In this document: in pieces, positions 37,494 to 46,413 of the stretch
Layout of the letters: each line of letters begins with the position of its first letter
How positions within the stretch are numbered: position 1 is the stretch's first letter
Origin: Caldimonas mangrovi
Lineage (GTDB): Bacteria > Pseudomonadota > Gammaproteobacteria > Burkholderiales > Burkholderiaceae_C
Assembly (NCBI RefSeq): GCF_023721835.1
Contig: NZ_JAMKFE010000020.1
Coordinates: 29,365 to 93,364, forward strand
DNA: 64,000 bases
Direction: 5' to 3'
The notes under the pieces: generated by a model
Databases searched by the model: none
What the model saw: only the letters and a program-made list of their open reading frames with translations
Told to the model about the DNA's origin: nothing
Program-made: the position numbers and the translations under genes

Positions 37494-38040
37494 CGCCGGC
37501 CGGGCGCGGGAACGCAGCGCCGCGGCGCTGTGCCATCTCTGCGCCGATCTGCGCCAGGCCGGGCGTGTCGAGGTGTTCCTTCGCGGCCGGGTAGACCTCT
37601 TCGTCCTCGATGCGCAGGTGATCACCGTACAGCGACACGAAGTGCCCGATGCGGCCCTCGTCGTCGGGCGCCAGCCCACCGGCCGTGCCGTCCGCGATGC
37701 GTTGCAACGCCGGGCGCAGCGCAGCCCAGGCGGTGCTCATCTCGGCATGGTCGTGCTGGAGCCGCTGCACCGCGGCCCGCAGTGGCGCGCTGCCGTGCGC
37801 CAGCAGCACCGGGAACAGGTGGCGTTCCTCGTCCTCGTGGTGATGGGGGGCAGCGATGTCGAAGTAGCGCAGCACATCGGTCGCGGCCTGGCGTGCCGGC
37901 TCGTCGCTGCCGTGCTCGCGCAGGTAGCCGGCCAACCGCTGCAGGCGCCGCAAGCTGCGCCGCACGCGGTCGTGGCAGGCGGCGAGCATTTCGAACGGCT
38001 GCTCGAAACTGGCGGCGGGGCTGGAAAAACCGGGCAGCAT
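37474..38040 (-). CDS. Hemerythrin domain-containing protein
   Basis: 188 residues from an ATG with AAGGAG five to eight bases upstream (MLPGFSSPAASFEQPFEML). Four-helix hemerythrin fold with the iron-ligand pattern: His in AACHDRVRR, HHHEDEERHLFPVL, LQHDHAEM and DHLRIEDEEVYPAA. Binds a di-iron centre and probably senses or buffers oxygen, NO or iron. Convergent with, and overlapping by 20 bases, the PAS kinase gene. Confidence 0.92.
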   Translation of the reverse strand: MLPGFSSPAASFEQPFEMLAACHDRVRRSLRRLQRLAGYLREHGSDEPARQAATDVLRYFDIAAPHHHEDEERHLFPVLLAHGSAPLRAAVQRLQHDHAEMSTAWAALRPALQRIADGTAGGLAPDDEGRIGHFVSLYGDHLRIEDEEVYPAAKEHLDTPGLAQIGAEMAQRRGAAFPRPAGVSGARD

Positions 38041-38435
38041 CACGACTCCTTGGAACCCGCCATTGTGGGATGCCGCCCATGGCCTCGCTCGAGCCAGGTC
38101 AAGTCGCATGCCCGCGAGCTGGAGGCAGGGGCCTGGGCCGGCGCCCCGGCAGCCGCCGGCGGATTCGGGCCGACCCCGGGATGTCCGGCCGCTCGATCGT
38201 GCCGCTTTCTTGAGGCAGCGCAACGTCTTTGCACCGGCTTCCCGCCAAAGTTCTCGCCAAGCCGAGGAGCCCCATCGTGATGAACATCGTCTCTGTCCGC
38301 CGCTGGCTGGCCCCGGTTGACAGCGGGACGACAGGTGGCCGAAAGCCCCGCGACAGCGGCTTGGGGGGAAACCCGTTCGGACCCGGGCGACGGCCTCCCT
38401 AGCATGAGCTCACACCCCCAACGGAGGAGAGGCCC
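38041..38435. other. 395-base intergenic region, no gene supported
   Basis: Between the divergent hemerythrin and TctC genes. I see no tRNA, repeat or strong promoter. A 40-codon frame (38280-38402) with a nearby GGAG exists but has no protein-like character. The stretch at 38141-38185 is GC-rich and self-complementary but without a clean stem. Confidence 0.5.
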
Positions 38436-39431
38436 ATGCTGACCCGTCGCCACGCCGTACTCGGCACTGCGGCTTGCGCGCTCCACGCCGCGCTGCCCCG
38501 CGCTGTCGCGCAAACCACCCCTCGCACGACACCGCCGGTTGCGCCGCTGCCACGGGTGAAGCTCTACATTCCCGCCAATCCGGGCGGCGGCTGGGACCAG
38601 ACCGGCCGCAGCCTGGGCCGTGCGCTCGAGGTGGGCGGCATGGCGCAGCAGGTCGACTACGAGAACAAGGGCGGCAAGGGCGGCACGCTCGGCCTGGCCG
38701 ACTTCGTCGCCCGCTACGGCGAGGACCCGGGCGCGCTGCTGATCGGCGGCATGGTGATGGTCGGCGCCATCGCGGTGAACCGCAGCGAGGTGACGCTCAA
38801 GGCCGTGACGCCGATCGCGCGGCTGACCAGCGACTACATGGTGCTGGTCGTGCCGGCCTCCAGCCCGCTGCGCGACATGAAGGCGCTGGCGGCCGAGATG
38901 CGGCGCGACCTGGGGAGCGTAGGTTTTGTCGGCGGTTCGGCCGGCGGTGTCGACCACATGCTGGCCGGCATGATCGCGCGCACCTTGCGCACCGACCCGG
39001 CGGCATTGCGATACCACCCGACCAGCAGCGGGAAGGACGCGCTCGCGCTGCTGCATTCGGGCAAGGCCGCGGTCGCGATCTCCGGCTACAGCGAATTCAA
39101 GGCTGGCATCGACGACCGCTCGCTGATCCCGCTGGCGGTGTCGTCACGGCGCGGCTTGTTCGGCATCGCGTCGCTGCGCGAGCAGGGCATCGACACCGAA
39201 CTGTCGAACTGGCGCGGCGTGTTTGCGCCCGGCCGGCTGAGTTCCGAGCAGAAGGACAAGCTGCGCCAGGCGGTGGTGCGTGCATCTGAGACGCCGCTGT
39301 GGCGCCAGGCACTGACCGACAACAACTGGCACGGCTCGCTGTTGCACGGCAAGGACTTCGCCGACTTCCTGGAGATCGAACAGGGCATCGCCAACGCCGT
39401 GACGCTGATGCTGAAGCTGAAGACAGGGTGA
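38436..39431 (+). CDS. Bug/TctC family tripartite tricarboxylate transporter substrate-binding protein
   Basis: 331 residues from an ATG with GGAGGAGAGG upstream. Signal peptide 1-26 with a twin-Arg-like TRRHAVLG. Mature protein has the Bug hallmarks: PANPGGGWDQTGRSLGRAL (ligand loop), then VDYENKGGKGGTLGLADF and the PLRDMKALAAEM and HPTSSGKDALALL regions. It binds a carboxylate in the periplasm. No TctA/TctB membrane genes adjoin, so it is an orphan receptor, very common in Burkholderiales. Confidence 0.92.
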   Translation: MLTRRHAVLGTAACALHAALPRAVAQTTPRTTPPVAPLPRVKLYIPANPGGGWDQTGRSLGRALEVGGMAQQVDYENKGGKGGTLGLADFVARYGEDPGALLIGGMVMVGAIAVNRSEVTLKAVTPIARLTSDYMVLVVPASSPLRDMKALAAEMRRDLGSVGFVGGSAGGVDHMLAGMIARTLRTDPAALRYHPTSSGKDALALLHSGKAAVAISGYSEFKAGIDDRSLIPLAVSSRRGLFGIASLREQGIDTELSNWRGVFAPGRLSSEQKDKLRQAVVRASETPLWRQALTDNNWHGSLLHGKDFADFLEIEQGIANAVTLMLKLKTG

Positions 39432-39454
39432 AGCCGAGCCGCAGCGCGCGATGG

Positions 39455-39482
39455 CCGGCTGCGCATGCGCGCGGACAGCCGG
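39455..39482. terminator. Stem-loop between convergent tctC and kinase genes
   Basis: CCGGCTG / CAGCCGG with a 14-base loop, lying exactly between the two convergent stop codons. No U-tract on either side, so a bidirectional terminator is only possible. Confidence 0.35.
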
Positions 39483-40712
39483 TCATCGAGCGTCGGGCTG
39501 CTGCCGCGGAGCCTGCATGCCGCTGCGCGGCGCGGGCCCCGGCCAGTCGCAATCGCGCGAGGTCTGAGGCGCGCCCGCCGGCGGTGTCATCTGCAGCGCA
39601 GGCGGCGCATCGCTCGGCACGCCGGCGCCCTGGCGCGGCAAGGTCACCTCGATCGACGTGCCGTGCTCGGCACTCGAATGCGCCACCGCCTGCCCCCCGT
39701 GCGCGGCGACGAAACGCTCGACGATGTAAAGCCCGAGTCCCAGCCCGCGCGGTTCGCCGCCCTCGCCGCGGTGATAGGGCTCGAACAGCCGCGCCATCAC
39801 CGCGGCAGGGATGGTGCCCTTGTTGCGCACGCAGATCTTCAGCACGTCGGGCTGCGTGCCGTCCAGGTGCACCTGCACCATGCCGCGATCATCGCCGTGG
39901 TCGAGTGCATTGCCGATCAGGTTGGCGAGCACCTGCAGGACGCGGTCGACGTCGAAGTGGCCGGTCAGGTCGCCGTCTTCATGCACCTGCACGCGAGCCG
40001 ACGCGCCGCCCAGGTCGAACTCGCTGCGGATCTGCTCGCACAGCACGCCCAGGTCGGCCGGCGCGTACTTCAGCCTCAGACCGCCGCTGCGCAACCGCGA
40101 CACGTCCAGCAGTTGCTCCACCATCCGCGACATGCGCACGCTGCTTGACTTCAGTCGCTGGCCGATGGTCCGGGACATCTCGTCCTTGCCCTGCAGCAGC
40201 AACAGCTCGGAACTGAGCTTGACCACCGACAACGGCGTGCGCAGGTCGTGGCTGAGCACCGCGGTGAACATTTCGTTGAGTTGCAGTGCGCGCTGCAATG
40301 CTTCCATCTGCTGCGCGAGCTGGCGGCGCTGGCGGTGCATCTCGATGAACACGTTGAGCTTGCTGATCAGCACGTGCGGCTCGACCGGCTTGTGCAGGAA
40401 GTCGACCGCCCCGGCGTCGTAGCCGCGGAACGAGCGCTGCTGGTCGGCGGCTGCGGCGGTCAGGAAGATGATGGGGATGTGGCGCGTGCGCTGCGAACCG
40501 CGCACCAGTTCGGCCAGCTCGAAGCCGTCCATCCCCGGCATGTGCACGTCGAACAGTGCCGCAGCGACATCGTGTGCGAGCAGATTCTCGAGCGCCTCCA
40601 TGCCCGAGCGCGCGCGCAGCACGCGCACACCGGGGCGTGCGAGCAGCGCATCCATGGCCACGAGGTTCTGCTCCACGTCGTCGACGACCAGCAAGTGTGT
40701 GTCCTGTTCCAT
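39483..40712 (-). CDS. Response regulator-histidine kinase fusion
   Basis: 409 residues starting MEQDTHLLVVDDVEQNLVAM. Receiver first (1-125, Asp55 in ALFDVHMPGM, Lys in FLHKPVEP), then a coiled coil, a HisKA domain with His155 (SHDLRTPLSV) and an HATPase domain (NLIGNALDHGDD, GLGLGLYIVERFVA). This receiver-before-kinase order suits a protein whose kinase is switched by phosphorylation from another kinase. Last gene of the kinase-CheR-CheB-kinase operon, seven bases after CheB. The C-terminal 40 residues are a disordered Pro-rich tail. Confidence 0.9.
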   Translation of the reverse strand: MEQDTHLLVVDDVEQNLVAMDALLARPGVRVLRARSGMEALENLLAHDVAAALFDVHMPGMDGFELAELVRGSQRTRHIPIIFLTAAAADQQRSFRGYDAGAVDFLHKPVEPHVLISKLNVFIEMHRQRRQLAQQMEALQRALQLNEMFTAVLSHDLRTPLSVVKLSSELLLLQGKDEMSRTIGQRLKSSSVRMSRMVEQLLDVSRLRSGGLRLKYAPADLGVLCEQIRSEFDLGGASARVQVHEDGDLTGHFDVDRVLQVLANLIGNALDHGDDRGMVQVHLDGTQPDVLKICVRNKGTIPAAVMARLFEPYHRGEGGEPRGLGLGLYIVERFVAAHGGQAVAHSSAEHGTSIEVTLPRQGAGVPSDAPPALQMTPPAGAPQTSRDCDWPGPAPRSGMQAPRQQPDAR

Positions 40713-40719
40713 GTTCGGC

Positions 40720-41346
40720 TCAGTTGAGTCGCCCGTGCGCGGGCGGGGCGGATTCGGCCAAGGTGGCAAGTAGCTTGCCCATCTCGGACAACGTGTAGGT
40801 GGCGTCGGCGCCGGCGGCACGCAAGGCCGCGGCCGGCATCACCGGGCTCGCCGCCGACGCTGGTTGCTGCACCCAGGCGGTGCCGCCCGCACGCCGCACG
40901 GCAGCGAGCCCGGCGGCGCCGTCGTGGCTCGCGCCGGTCAACACGATCGCGAGCAGGCCCTCGGCGTAGGCCGCGCTCGCCGATTCGAACAGCACGTCGA
41001 TCGCCGGGCGCGAGTAGAGCACCGGCGGATCGACCGACAGCGCCAGCGTGAAGTCGGGCTCGACCAGCAGGTGGTAGTCCGGTGGCGCGAAATAGACGGT
41101 GCCGGGACGGATCGGCTCCTTGTCCTGCGCTTCGTGCACGTCGACCGCGCAACGTGCATTGAACATCGCCGCCAGCTGGCTCGGGCGCTGCGGCGGCAGG
41201 TGCAGCACCACCAGCACCGGCAGCGGGAAGCCCGCGGGCAGACCGGGCAACAAGGCCCCGAGCGCGTCCACGCCGCCGGCGGACGCGCCGATGGCAACCG
41301 CCCGGAGATGGGCCGCGGCGACGCAGGTCGGATCCTCAGGCGCCAT
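40720..41346 (-). CDS. CheB-type methylesterase domain protein (no receiver)
   Basis: 208 residues from the ATG giving MAPEDPTCVAAAHLRAVAIG. Only the methylesterase domain is present: nucleophile Ser in IGASAGGVDAL, His in VVLHLPPQ and Asp in TGASHDGAAGL. Without the usual N-terminal receiver it cannot be phosphorylated itself. In chemotaxis CheB removes methyl groups from receptor glutamates; here no receptor gene is present. Adjacent to CheR in the same operon. Confidence 0.88.
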   Translation of the reverse strand: MAPEDPTCVAAAHLRAVAIGASAGGVDALGALLPGLPAGFPLPVLVVLHLPPQRPSQLAAMFNARCAVDVHEAQDKEPIRPGTVYFAPPDYHLLVEPDFTLALSVDPPVLYSRPAIDVLFESASAAYAEGLLAIVLTGASHDGAAGLAAVRRAGGTAWVQQPASAASPVMPAAALRAAGADATYTLSEMGKLLATLAESAPPAHGRLN

Positions 41347-41353
41347 GTCGTCC

Positions 41354-42178
41354 TCACTTGCTCCGGTAGATGCGGTGCTCGGGCACCACTTCCTCGAAGC
41401 CGTCTGCGTGGGCCGTGAAGCGCAGCGACTCACGGCTGCCAAGACCCAGAAACCCCCGCCGCACCAGCGCTTCCCGAAACAACCCGATGGCCCGGTCCTG
41501 CAAGCTGCGATTGAAGTAGATCAGCACGTTGCGGCACGAGACCAGGTGCACCTCGGAGAACACGCTGTCGGTGGCCAGGCTGTGGTCGGCGAACACGGCC
41601 TGGCGGCGCAGCCGGCGGTCGAACGCTGCGGCGTCGTAGGCGGCGACGTAGTAGTCCGACAGCGAGTGCCGCCCGCCCGCCTCGCGGTAATTGCTGCTGA
41701 ACTGTGCGATGCGGTCGAGCGGGTAGATGCCGGCTTCTGCCGTGCGCAGTGCCTCAGGGTTGATGTCGGTGGCATAGAACACCGTGCGCTCCAGCAGGTC
41801 TTCCTCGTCGAACAGGATCGCCAGCGACCACAGTTCCTCGCCCGAACTGCAGCCCGCCACCCAGACCTTGACCGACGGATAGGTCTTGAGCACCGGCACC
41901 ACTTCCTGCCGCAACGCGAGGAAATAGCCCGGATCGCGGTACAGCTCGCTCAACTGCACCGTGAAGTACTGCAGCATCTGCGCAAAGACGCGACGGTCGT
42001 GCAGCACCAGGTGCTGCAGCTCCGAGATGCTGAGGCAGGAAAAGCGTTCCATCGCCTGCCGCACGCGCCGGCGCAGCGAGGCGCTGGCGTAGTTGCGGAA
42101 GTCGTGCTGGTAGACGCGGAACACACCCTCCAGCAGCAGCTGGATCTCGACGTCGAAGAGCCGGGTGTCCTCGTCCAT
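41354..42178 (-). CDS. CheR-type protein-glutamate O-methyltransferase
   Basis: 274 residues. N-terminal helical CheR domain (MDEDTRLFDVEIQLLLEGVF, then VRQAMERFSCLSISELQ) and a SAM-binding Rossmann domain with VWVAGCSSGEELWSLAILF, YATDINPEAL and FSEVHLVSCRNVLIYFN. Methylates glutamate residues using SAM. Six bases separate it from the big kinase upstream and seven from CheB downstream. A CheR/CheB pair beside kinases but without MCP, CheA or CheW suggests reversible methylation of a non-chemotaxis partner. Confidence 0.92.
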   Translation of the reverse strand: MDEDTRLFDVEIQLLLEGVFRVYQHDFRNYASASLRRRVRQAMERFSCLSISELQHLVLHDRRVFAQMLQYFTVQLSELYRDPGYFLALRQEVVPVLKTYPSVKVWVAGCSSGEELWSLAILFDEEDLLERTVFYATDINPEALRTAEAGIYPLDRIAQFSSNYREAGGRHSLSDYYVAAYDAAAFDRRLRRQAVFADHSLATDSVFSEVHLVSCRNVLIYFNRSLQDRAIGLFREALVRRGFLGLGSRESLRFTAHADGFEEVVPEHRIYRSK

Positions 42179-42184
42179 TTCGAC

Positions 42185-45100
42185 CTACTTGCGCACCCAC
42201 ACCCGGCACAGCGACACCAGCCGCTCCACGTCGATGGGCTTGGCGATGTAATCGTCGGCGCCGGCTTCCAGGCAACGCAGGCGGTCGTCGGCCATCGCCT
42301 TGGCGGTGAGTGCGATCACCGGCAAGTGCTGCAGGGCCGGATTGGCGCGCAATTGCCGGATCGCGGTGAGGCCGTCCATCTCCGGCATCATCAGGTCCAT
42401 CAGCACCAGGTCGATGCCGTCGAGCCGCTCGAGGTGTGTCAGCGCCTCGCGGCCGTTGCGCGCGATCTGCAGTTTCACGCCGAGCGGCTCCAGCACGCTC
42501 GACAGCGCGAACACGTTGCGCACGTCGTCTTCGACCAGCAGCACGGTGCGGCCGTCGAGCACCGAGTCGCGCTGGCGTGCCTGCTCCAGCAGGCGCCGCT
42601 GGTCGGGCGGCAGCGCCGACTCGACGCTGTGCAGGAACAGCGTCACTTCGTCGAGCAGGCGTTCGGGCGAGCGGGCGCCCTTGATGATGATCGAGCGCGA
42701 ATAGCGACGCAGGCGCTGCTCCTCTTCCGGCATCAGGGCGCGGCCGGTGTAGACGATCACGGGCGGGAACGAGTAGTCGGTGCTGCGCGACATCGCCTCG
42801 AGGACGTCGTAGCCGCTGCCGTCGGGCAGTGCGAGGTCCATCACGACGCAGTCGAAGGTGCGCTGCGACAGTTGCGCCAAGGCGTCGCGCACGGTGCCTG
42901 CGGTCGTGATCTCGGCCTGGGTCGCGGCCAGCAGCGCGCGGATGCTGTCGCGCAGCGATGCATCGTCCTCGATCACCAGCACCGAGGGGCGCCGGCGCCC
43001 GAGACGGCCCTCGATCTTGCGCACGGCGCTCGCCAGTTCGCCGCGGTCGACCGGCTTGACGGCGTAGCCGATGGCGCCGAGTTCCAGCGCGGTTTGCGAG
43101 CGGTCGTGCAGCGAGACGACGTGCACGGGGATGTGCCGCGTCGACGGATCGCGCTTGAGCTGCTCCAGCACGCCCAGGCCGGACTGGTCCGGCAGGTTCA
43201 TGTCGAGCAGGATGCCTGCGGGCTTGAGCGTCTGCGTCAGTTCCAATGCCTCGGCGCCGGTGGAGGCCACGACACAGTCGAAGTTCAGTTCACGCACCAG
43301 GCCGTAGAGCACCTCGGCGAAACGCGTGTCGTCCTCGACGGCCAGGATCAGTCGGTCTGGACGTGTCAGGCGGTCGCGGTCGTCCTGTACGGCCGGCTCC
43401 CGCGACGGGGCGGGGCGCGACGCCGCCGGTGCCGGTGCCGTGCGCAGCGACGGTCCGGCGGGCGGTTGCTGCATCGGCACAGCGGGCGGTACGGCGGCGG
43501 CGCCGGCACGCGGCTCCAGCACCACCGGCAGCTCGAGCATGAAAACGCTGCCCTGGCCCGGTGTGCTCTGCAGCCGAATCTCCCCGCCCAGCAGGTGCGC
43601 CAGCTCGCGTGAGATCGACAGGCCCAGCCCGGTGCCGCCGTACTTGCGGCTGGTGGATCCGTCGGCCTGGCGAAACGCTTCGAACACCACGTCGTGCTGC
43701 TCGGGTGCGATGCCGACCCCGGTGTCGTGCACCGAAAATGCGATGCGGCCCGGCGCCGGCACGCTGACCTGGAGCGCGACCTCGCCGCGCTCGGTGAACT
43801 TCAGCGCGTTCGACAGCAGGTTGCGCAGGACCTGTTGCAGGCGCTGCCCGTCGGTCAGCAGCGTCTCGGCGACGGCCGGTGCCACTGTGGTCGACCACAC
43901 CAGGCCCTTCTGCTCGGCCATCGGTGCGAACACGTCGCGCAAGCGGTTGAGCACGTCGGCCACCGCGACGCGTTCGACGTTCACCTCGACGTGCCCGGCC
44001 TCGATCTTCGACAGGTCGAGGATGTCGTTGATCAGCGTGAGCAGGTCGTTGTTGGCCGAATGGATGGATTGCGCGAACTTCACCTGCTCGGCGGTCAGGT
44101 TGCCCGTGCGGTTGTCGGCCAACAGCTTGGACAGGATCAGCGAACTGTTCAGCGGTGTGCGCAGCTCGTGCGACATGTTGGCGAGGAACTCCGACTTGTG
44201 GCGGCTCGCGCTTTCCAGCTTCTCGGCGTTGAGCTGCAGCGCCTGCTGTGCGATCAACAAGTCCTGCCGCTGGCGCTCCAGCCGCTGCGTGTGCTCCTCC
44301 AGCCGCACGTTGGTCTGCTCGAGCTCGGACTGCTGCGCTTCGAGCCGGGCTTGCGAGTCCTGCAGCGCACGGCTCTGTTCCTCGAGTTCTTCATTGGAGA
44401 CGCGCAGTTCCTCCTGCTGGGCCTGCAGTTCCTCGCTCTGGCGCTGGGTTTCTTCCAGCAGCTCGACCAGGCGCTGCCGGTAGGCCGCGGAGCGCAGCGC
44501 CACGCCGATCGTTTCGGCCACCTGGGCTGCCAGGTCTCGCACCGCCTGCGCGTGGACCGGGGTGCCGGTGAAGCCCAGCTCGATCACCCCGCAGGTCCTG
44601 CCGTCGACGCTGACCGGCGCTGCGAGCACCGCGACCGGCGCGGCGGAGCCGAGCGACGAACTGATGCGCAGGTAGTCGGGCGGCAGCCCCTGCAACCACT
44701 GGGGTTGGCCGTCGCGGGCGACCTGGCCTGCCACGCCGTCGCCCACGCGCAGCGGCGCCAGCCCTTCGGTGGCAGCCGCGAGCGAGTAAGAGCCGGTCGG
44801 GTGCAGCAACTGCCCTTCCAACCGGTGCAGCACGGCCACGGTAGCGCCGGCAAAGCGAGCCAGCGTCGCGCACACGGCCTGCCCGAGATCCATCAGCGTC
44901 TGTTCCCCGACCACGCTTTGCGACAAGGCCGCCTCTCCCTGCTGCAACCAGAGTTGGCGCTGCACTTGCAAGCGCCCGCGCAGCACCTGGCAGACCAGGA
45001 TCGCGGTGGTCCAGATCGCGAACATGCCCATGGCACGGTTGACCATGACCTGAACGGAGCTGCCGCTCGGCGGCGAGAAGAAGAACCCGACCACGATCAG

Positions 45101-45295
45101 CAGCGACGCGGCGGTTGCGGCGACCAGCGGCACCGAGGGGCGCGACTGAAGCACGCACAGCCCGACAGGCAGCAGGTAGAGCACCCACTCCGCGAAGCCC
45201 AGCCGCGTGACGAGATCGACGGCGAAGATCAACACGGTCAGCGTGGCGATCAGCGTGTGGATGAGCAGGTGGGACGGAGTGTGTCGAGGAGGCAT
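42185..45295 (-). CDS. Hybrid histidine kinase with GAF domain and three receivers
   Basis: 1036 residues. Four hydrophobic segments (10-110), a GAF-like domain (about 130-280), a long coiled coil (about 285-365, EELQAQQEELRVSNEELEEQ), kinase with His376 (NMSHELRTPLNS), ATPase (NLLSNALKFTERGEV, GTGLGLSISRELAHLLGG), then three receivers with Asp698 (ILLDMNLPD), Asp820 (CVVMDLALPDG) and Asp967 (LVLMDLMMPEM). First gene of the four-gene signalling operon. The ATG has no clear ribosome-binding site. The 199 bases upstream hold a small stem-loop (45382-45401) and no gene. Confidence 0.92.
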   Translation of the reverse strand: MPPRHTPSHLLIHTLIATLTVLIFAVDLVTRLGFAEWVLYLLPVGLCVLQSRPSVPLVAATAASLLIVVGFFFSPPSGSSVQVMVNRAMGMFAIWTTAILVCQVLRGRLQVQRQLWLQQGEAALSQSVVGEQTLMDLGQAVCATLARFAGATVAVLHRLEGQLLHPTGSYSLAAATEGLAPLRVGDGVAGQVARDGQPQWLQGLPPDYLRISSSLGSAAPVAVLAAPVSVDGRTCGVIELGFTGTPVHAQAVRDLAAQVAETIGVALRSAAYRQRLVELLEETQRQSEELQAQQEELRVSNEELEEQSRALQDSQARLEAQQSELEQTNVRLEEHTQRLERQRQDLLIAQQALQLNAEKLESASRHKSEFLANMSHELRTPLNSSLILSKLLADNRTGNLTAEQVKFAQSIHSANNDLLTLINDILDLSKIEAGHVEVNVERVAVADVLNRLRDVFAPMAEQKGLVWSTTVAPAVAETLLTDGQRLQQVLRNLLSNALKFTERGEVALQVSVPAPGRIAFSVHDTGVGIAPEQHDVVFEAFRQADGSTSRKYGGTGLGLSISRELAHLLGGEIRLQSTPGQGSVFMLELPVVLEPRAGAAAVPPAVPMQQPPAGPSLRTAPAPAASRPAPSREPAVQDDRDRLTRPDRLILAVEDDTRFAEVLYGLVRELNFDCVVASTGAEALELTQTLKPAGILLDMNLPDQSGLGVLEQLKRDPSTRHIPVHVVSLHDRSQTALELGAIGYAVKPVDRGELASAVRKIEGRLGRRRPSVLVIEDDASLRDSIRALLAATQAEITTAGTVRDALAQLSQRTFDCVVMDLALPDGSGYDVLEAMSRSTDYSFPPVIVYTGRALMPEEEQRLRRYSRSIIIKGARSPERLLDEVTLFLHSVESALPPDQRRLLEQARQRDSVLDGRTVLLVEDDVRNVFALSSVLEPLGVKLQIARNGREALTHLERLDGIDLVLMDLMMPEMDGLTAIRQLRANPALQHLPVIALTAKAMADDRLRCLEAGADDYIAKPIDVERLVSLCRVWVRK

Positions 45296-45494
45296 GCGTG
45301 GCGGCGCGGAACGTCAAGGGCATGGGTGGCGAGCCGGCGGCGACGCCACGGCTCCAGGGCTGGCGCCAGCTTGGCCGCAAGCCCTGGCAATTTTTCCAGG
45401 GGGTTGCCGGCGACCCTGTAACCGAAAGCATGTGTGCCGAACCCGGCCGGGCAGCCGACCCGGAGGCAATGAGCAATCGCCGTTCCCGCTGCGG

Positions 45495-46403
45495 TCAGCG
45501 GCTGCGGATCAGGCGCAGAGCCCGCGACGGCGTCGTCACCCGGGCGTCGTAGGCGTGCATGGCCAGCCCGGCGGTGTGCAGGATGCGGCGGACGTAGGCG
45601 CGCGTTTCCATGTAAGGTGGCACGCCGCGGTAGCGTTCCACGGTGCCTTCGCCCGCGTTGTACGCGGCGGCGACCAGGGTCACGTCGCCTTCGAAGTAGG
45701 CCAGCAGCCAGCGCAGGTAGGCCAGCCCCCCGCGTATGTTCTGCGCCGGGTCGTAGGGGTTGGCGACGTTGAAGCGCGCAGCGGTCTCGGGGATCAGTTG
45801 CATCAGCCCCTTTGCATTGCGCGGCGACAGCGCGACGGTGTCGTAGTTCGATTCGGCCTCGATGATGGCGAGCGCGAGCTGCGGCTGCACGCCATAGTCC
45901 GGCGCCATCTTCAGCACCAGGTCGGCGATGTCCTTGGGCGCATTCGCCAGGATGGGAAGCGCCGCAGCCCGCGCGGCCTGCCGCACCGGCGAGGGCGCAG
46001 GCGCGGGCGCTTCGCGCATGCAGTCGGGCACCTCGTTCGGCGGCCCGCCGACCCTGCGCAGCATGTGGGCCGCCTGCTGGTAGCCCTGCTCGGCTGCAGC
46101 ATGGAAGAAGAAGGCGGCGGCCGAGTCGTTGCGCTCGACGCCGCGGCCGTTGGCATACATCCAGCCGAGGCTGAACTGCGATTCGGGGTCACCCAGGCGC
46201 GCGGCACGGCAATACAGCGCCGCGGCACGCGGCCCGTCCTGCGCAACGCCGTTGCCATGCTCGTAGCCGGCGGCTTCGGCTCGCAGCAGCGCGATCACGA
46301 TGTTCTCGTCGTCGCCTTCGGGCTGCGTCTCGGGGCCCGACGCGCACGCCCACGCAGCCCCGGCGCACAGCGCCAGCGCGAGCAGGCCGCGGGGGGCGCG
46401 CAC
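45495..46403 (-). CDS. Lytic transglycosylase with Sel1-like repeats
   Basis: 302 residues. Signal peptide 1-21, with a Cys near the cleavage site (AAWACASG) that is not a good lipobox. Residues about 40-115 carry Sel1-type repeats (AALYCRAARLGDPESQFSLG, WMYANGRGVERNDSAA). C-terminal SLT domain (about 160-290) with catalytic Glu in AIIEAESNYDT, and AKGLMQLIPETAARF and AAYNAGEGTVERY. Cleaves peptidoglycan to 1,6-anhydro muropeptides in the periplasm. Eleven bases after the DsbA-like gene, which may be co-transcribed. Confidence 0.92.
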   Translation of the reverse strand: MRAPRGLLALALCAGAAWACASGPETQPEGDDENIVIALLRAEAAGYEHGNGVAQDGPRAAALYCRAARLGDPESQFSLGWMYANGRGVERNDSAAAFFFHAAAEQGYQQAAHMLRRVGGPPNEVPDCMREAPAPAPSPVRQAARAAALPILANAPKDIADLVLKMAPDYGVQPQLALAIIEAESNYDTVALSPRNAKGLMQLIPETAARFNVANPYDPAQNIRGGLAYLRWLLAYFEGDVTLVAAAYNAGEGTVERYRGVPPYMETRAYVRRILHTAGLAMHAYDARVTTPSRALRLIRSR

Positions 46404-46413
46404 GCGCGACTCC

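Noticed and set aside
38206..38240. Possible sigma-54 promoter (GGCAG ... TTTGCA)
   Set aside because: The GG and GC elements are 15 rather than 10 bases apart.
38280..38402. 40-codon frame before tctC with a nearby GGAG
   Set aside because: Composition gives no sign of a protein; not convincing as a leader peptide.
41099..43612. 837-residue frame opposite CheB, CheR and the triple-receiver kinase
   Set aside because: Crosses three real genes; no recognisable domain.
45298..45552. 84-residue plus-strand frame between the kinase and transglycosylase genes
   Set aside because: Overlaps the 3' end of the transglycosylase on the other strand; no family, no good ribosome site.
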